From: Streptohalobacillus salinus
GTDB lineage: Bacteria; Bacillota; Bacilli; Bacillales; Amphibacillaceae
Reading direction: 5' to 3'
Length of the DNA stretch: 64,000 bases
Assembly: GCF_003201605.1 (NCBI RefSeq)
Contig: NZ_QJJR01000004.1
Location: 62,001-126,000, forward strand
Shown: piece by piece, positions 61,924 through 64,000 of the stretch
Layout of the letters: each line of letters starts with the position of its first letter
Numbering within the stretch: the first letter of the stretch is position 1
The notes under the pieces: model-generated
Databases searched by the model: none
The model's input: the letters and a program-made list of their open reading frames with translations, nothing else
What the model was told of the DNA's origin: nothing
Translations under genes and position numbers: made by a program

Positions 61924-62493
61924 TTGAATGACAAAGTGTATCAAGGTATTTTAGAAAGCTTATTGTTTGTTTCGGGCTCTGATGGTGTGTCGTTGAAACA
62001 AATCAGTCAGACATTAGAAGTGCCAATGGATAAAGCGATGACTTTAATAGAAATAATCAATGATTTTTATCACGATGATTCACGAGGTATTCAATTGATT
62101 GAAGCGGACGATCGATATTACTTGACCACAAAAGCTGAACATGCAGATTATCTTAGAGCTTTAGTGACGGGGAATCAAAGGCAAAAATTATCACAAGCAA
62201 GTCTAGAAACCTTAGCAATCGTTGCCTACAATCAACCGATGACACGATTAGAAGTTGAAGAGGTGCGTGGGGTTAAGAGTGACCGCCCTATCCAGACCTT
62301 ACTATCAAGAGGATTAATCGAAGAAGCAGGCAAGAAAGACGTTTTGGGTCGTCCAATGATGTTTAAAACAAGTGTTGATTTTTTAACTTATTTCGGACTG
62401 AAATCGATTGACGAACTACCACCACTTACTGAGCAGATCAGTGAGCTATCGTTTGAAGATGAAGAGGATTTATTTTTTTCGAAACAAAGCTAG
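61924..62493 (+). CDS. scpB: Segregation and condensation protein B
   Basis: A 189-residue ScpB with two winged-helix domains (IAYNQPMTRLEVEEVRGVKSDRPIQTLLSRGLIEE is the family signature). It dimerises and binds ScpA. The start is TTG 61924, 9 bases after GGAGG in the end of scpA; a nearby ATG is in another frame. In spore-formers ypuI, dacB, spmA and spmB lie between scpB and rluB; here the two are 36 bp apart. Confidence 0.94.
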   Translation: MNDKVYQGILESLLFVSGSDGVSLKQISQTLEVPMDKAMTLIEIINDFYHDDSRGIQLIEADDRYYLTTKAEHADYLRALVTGNQRQKLSQASLETLAIVAYNQPMTRLEVEEVRGVKSDRPIQTLLSRGLIEEAGKKDVLGRPMMFKTSVDFLTYFGLKSIDELPPLTEQISELSFEDEEDLFFSKQS

Positions 62494-62529
62494 TGAAGGA
62501 TAAGGTAATAAATAAAAAGGAATGATGAG

Positions 62530-63270
62530 ATGGAACAATTTGAAGAACGTTTACAAAAGGTGATCGCACACAGCGGTGTCGCTTCGCGGCGTAAAGCAGA
62601 AACAATGATTACTGAGGGACGGGTGAAAGTGAACGGGAAAGTCGTCACTGAATTAGGAACAAAAGTGACGAATCAAGATAAAGTGCAAGTCGATGAAGTA
62701 CCATTGACAAAAGAAGAGCCGGTCCATTATTTACTTTACAAACCACGTGGTGTCATTTCAAGTGTAAGTGATGATAAAAATCGGACGGTTGTAACAGACT
62801 TGATTCCTGCCATTCAAGAACGCGTATATCCTGTCGGTCGACTTGACTATGATACGTCAGGGTTACTATTGTTAACCAATGATGGTGAGTTAACCCAATT
62901 ACTGATGCACCCGAGTTATGAAATAGAAAAAGTTTATGTGGCAAAAGTAAAGGGAATTCCAACTAAAACAGAATTGAATCGCTTTACCCGTGGTGTGAAA
63001 TCAGACGGAGAAAAATTACAAGCCATTTCGGCACGAATTATTTCTGCTGATCATGAAAAAGGAACATCAATTGTGGAAGTGATTCTACATGAAGGAAAAA
63101 ACAGACAGGTCAGACGTATGTTTGAAGCAACTGGCTATGATGTACAAAAATTAAAACGTGAACGGTATGGCTTTCTTGATTTAAAGGGGTTAAAATCAGG
63201 CGCATATCGAGAACTGACACCACATGAAGTGAAGCAATTACGCGCATATGCGCTAAGAGATAAGAAATAA
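62530..63270 (+). CDS. rluB: 23S rRNA pseudouridine synthase RluB
   Basis: A 246-residue RsuA-family pseudouridine synthase. The N-terminal S4 domain (RLQKVIAHSGVASRRKAETMITEGRVKVNG) is followed by the catalytic domain with Asp in VGRLDYDTSGLLLLTNDGEL and the HEGKNRQVRRM motif. It modifies helix 89 region of 23S rRNA. AAAAGG lies about 8 bases before ATG 62530. In Bacillus resABC follow; here a response regulator gene follows after 48 bp. Confidence 0.95.
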   Translation: MEQFEERLQKVIAHSGVASRRKAETMITEGRVKVNGKVVTELGTKVTNQDKVQVDEVPLTKEEPVHYLLYKPRGVISSVSDDKNRTVVTDLIPAIQERVYPVGRLDYDTSGLLLLTNDGELTQLLMHPSYEIEKVYVAKVKGIPTKTELNRFTRGVKSDGEKLQAISARIISADHEKGTSIVEVILHEGKNRQVRRMFEATGYDVQKLKRERYGFLDLKGLKSGAYRELTPHEVKQLRAYALRDKK

Positions 63271-63318
63271 GTATAAAGATGGATGGGTTAAAGTGCAGAG
63301 TAGAAAGGGGTTCATCAG

Positions 63319-64000
63319 ATGGAGCAATCTATTTTAGTGGTTGAAGATGAGGATCGGATTCGTAAACTACTAACTATGTATCTTGAACGTGAAGGATTTA
63401 TCGTTGAAGAGGCTAACAATGGGATCACGGGAGAAGAAAAAGCTTTAGAAAATGATTATTCAATGATCCTTTTGGATCTTATGTTACCGGAGCGAGATGG
63501 CATCACCGTCTGTAAAAACATCAGAGCTGAAAAAGCAACACCAATTTTGATGTTAACAGCCAAAGGAGAAGAGACCAATCGGATTGAAGGGTTTGAAGCT
63601 GGCGCTGATGACTATGTTGTCAAGCCGTTTAGTCCTAGAGAAGTGGTCTTGCGTGTGAAAGCAATGCTTAGACGCGCTGGTAATGGTGAAACAATGGGTC
63701 AAATTTCCTCGACAAAAGATGTGCTAGATTTCAAGCACATGACGATTGATAATGACGCGCATAAAGTGACAGCAGATCAAACAGAAATTACATTGACGCC
63801 GAAAGAATATGAGTTGCTCTATTTTTTAGCGAGTCACCAAGATCGTGTTTATGATCGTGAACAACTCTTAAAAGAAGTATGGAAATACGAATTTTTTGGC
63901 GACCTACGCACAGTGGATACCCATGTCAAGCGATTACGTGAAAAACTCAGTAAAGTGTCAAAAGCAGCTTCTCAAATGATTGTAACGGTATGGGGCGTTG
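63319..64000 (+). CDS. resD: OmpR-family response regulator, ResD-like (3' truncated by window edge)
   Basis: 227 codons of a two-component response regulator are visible. The receiver domain has the acidic pair EDED, the phospho-acceptor Asp in ILLDLMLPERDG near residue 53, Thr in MLTAKGEE and Lys in VVKPFSPRE. A winged-helix DNA-binding domain follows (LTPKEYELLYFLASHQ, DTHVKRLREKLS). It most resembles ResD and sits after rluB as ResD does, but the cytochrome biogenesis genes resABC that normally intervene are missing. AAAGGGG precedes ATG 63319. Confidence 0.85.
   Translation, partial: MEQSILVVEDEDRIRKLLTMYLEREGFIVEEANNGITGEEKALENDYSMILLDLMLPERDGITVCKNIRAEKATPILMLTAKGEETNRIEGFEAGADDYVVKPFSPREVVLRVKAMLRRAGNGETMGQISSTKDVLDFKHMTIDNDAHKVTADQTEITLTPKEYELLYFLASHQDRVYDREQLLKEVWKYEFFGDLRTVDTHVKRLREKLSKVSKAASQMIVTVWGV

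Overview
The window is a low-GC Firmicutes chromosome segment. Gene order follows the Bacillus dnaG-to-resD arc closely: dnaG, sigA, trmK, yqfO, cshB, nfo, sodA, pbpA, rpmG, yqgN, yqgQ, glcK, yqgS, yqgX, comG, yqhL, mntR, yqhT, efp, accBC, yqhY, nusB, folD, xseAB, ispA, yqxC, argR, recN, bkd, yqjA, pepT-like, polY, rnz, namA, yqjQ, yqkE, nudF, fur, xerD, lysA, ppiB, ribT, scpAB, rluB, resD. I infer a member of the Bacillaceae. Several blocks usually found along this arc are missing at their expected junctions. These include sporulation loci (spoIIIA, spoIVB-spo0A, spoIIA-spoVA, dacB-spmAB), cytochrome-related genes (cccA, resABC) and dxs. An asporogenous, probably non-respiring, alkaliphilic or halophilic lineage of the Halolactibacillus/Amphibacillus type would fit. 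This is inference, not identification.

Layout. 1-6.7 kb holds the end of dnaG, the housekeeping sigma factor, a membrane protein of unknown function, tRNA methylation, an RNA helicase and endonuclease IV. 7-10.4 kb carries envelope genes: a lytic transglycosylase-like protein, an NfeD protein and a Na/Pi cotransporter. 10.5-11.1 kb is a six-tRNA cluster behind a near-consensus promoter. 11-20.6 kb has a DksA-like protein, SOD, a class B PBP, L33, folate and glucokinase genes, an LtaS-family enzyme and an MBL hydrolase. 20.6-24.5 kb is a complete seven-gene comG competence pseudopilus operon on the minus strand, whose first gene has no ordinary start codon. 24.7-35.1 kb runs from shikimate kinase and MntR through EF-P, acetyl-CoA carboxylase, NusB, FolD, exonuclease VII and farnesyl diphosphate synthase.

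The most striking locus is 35.13-36.36 kb. About 600 nt of structured non-coding sequence lies between ispA and a small polytopic membrane protein. Its position, size, terminal pairing and partner gene identify it as an OLE (ornate, large, extremophilic) RNA with its membrane partner OapA. The RNA has its own extended -10 promoter.

36.4-46 kb carries tlyA, argR and recN, then a heptanucleotide tandem array that is G-quadruplex-capable on the minus strand, then a class III aspartokinase and a branched-chain 2-oxoacid dehydrogenase operon. 46-64 kb has a chemoreceptor, a FUSC-type transporter, a tiny Prli42-like protein, a peptidase, a LexA-controlled DNA polymerase IV, and minus-strand rnz, namA and gdpD. 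It then continues with nudF, a fur gene with a PerR-type operator, xerD, lysA, ppiB, an orphan ribT, scpAB, rluB and the start of a ResD-type response regulator cut by the window end.

Predicted control elements include a LexA box at polY, a PerR box at fur, a FapR-like operator at accB, a paired palindromic operator at the aspartokinase gene and a leader with two mutually exclusive hairpins upstream of the LtaS-family gene. Nothing looks like a prophage, insertion sequence or CRISPR array.
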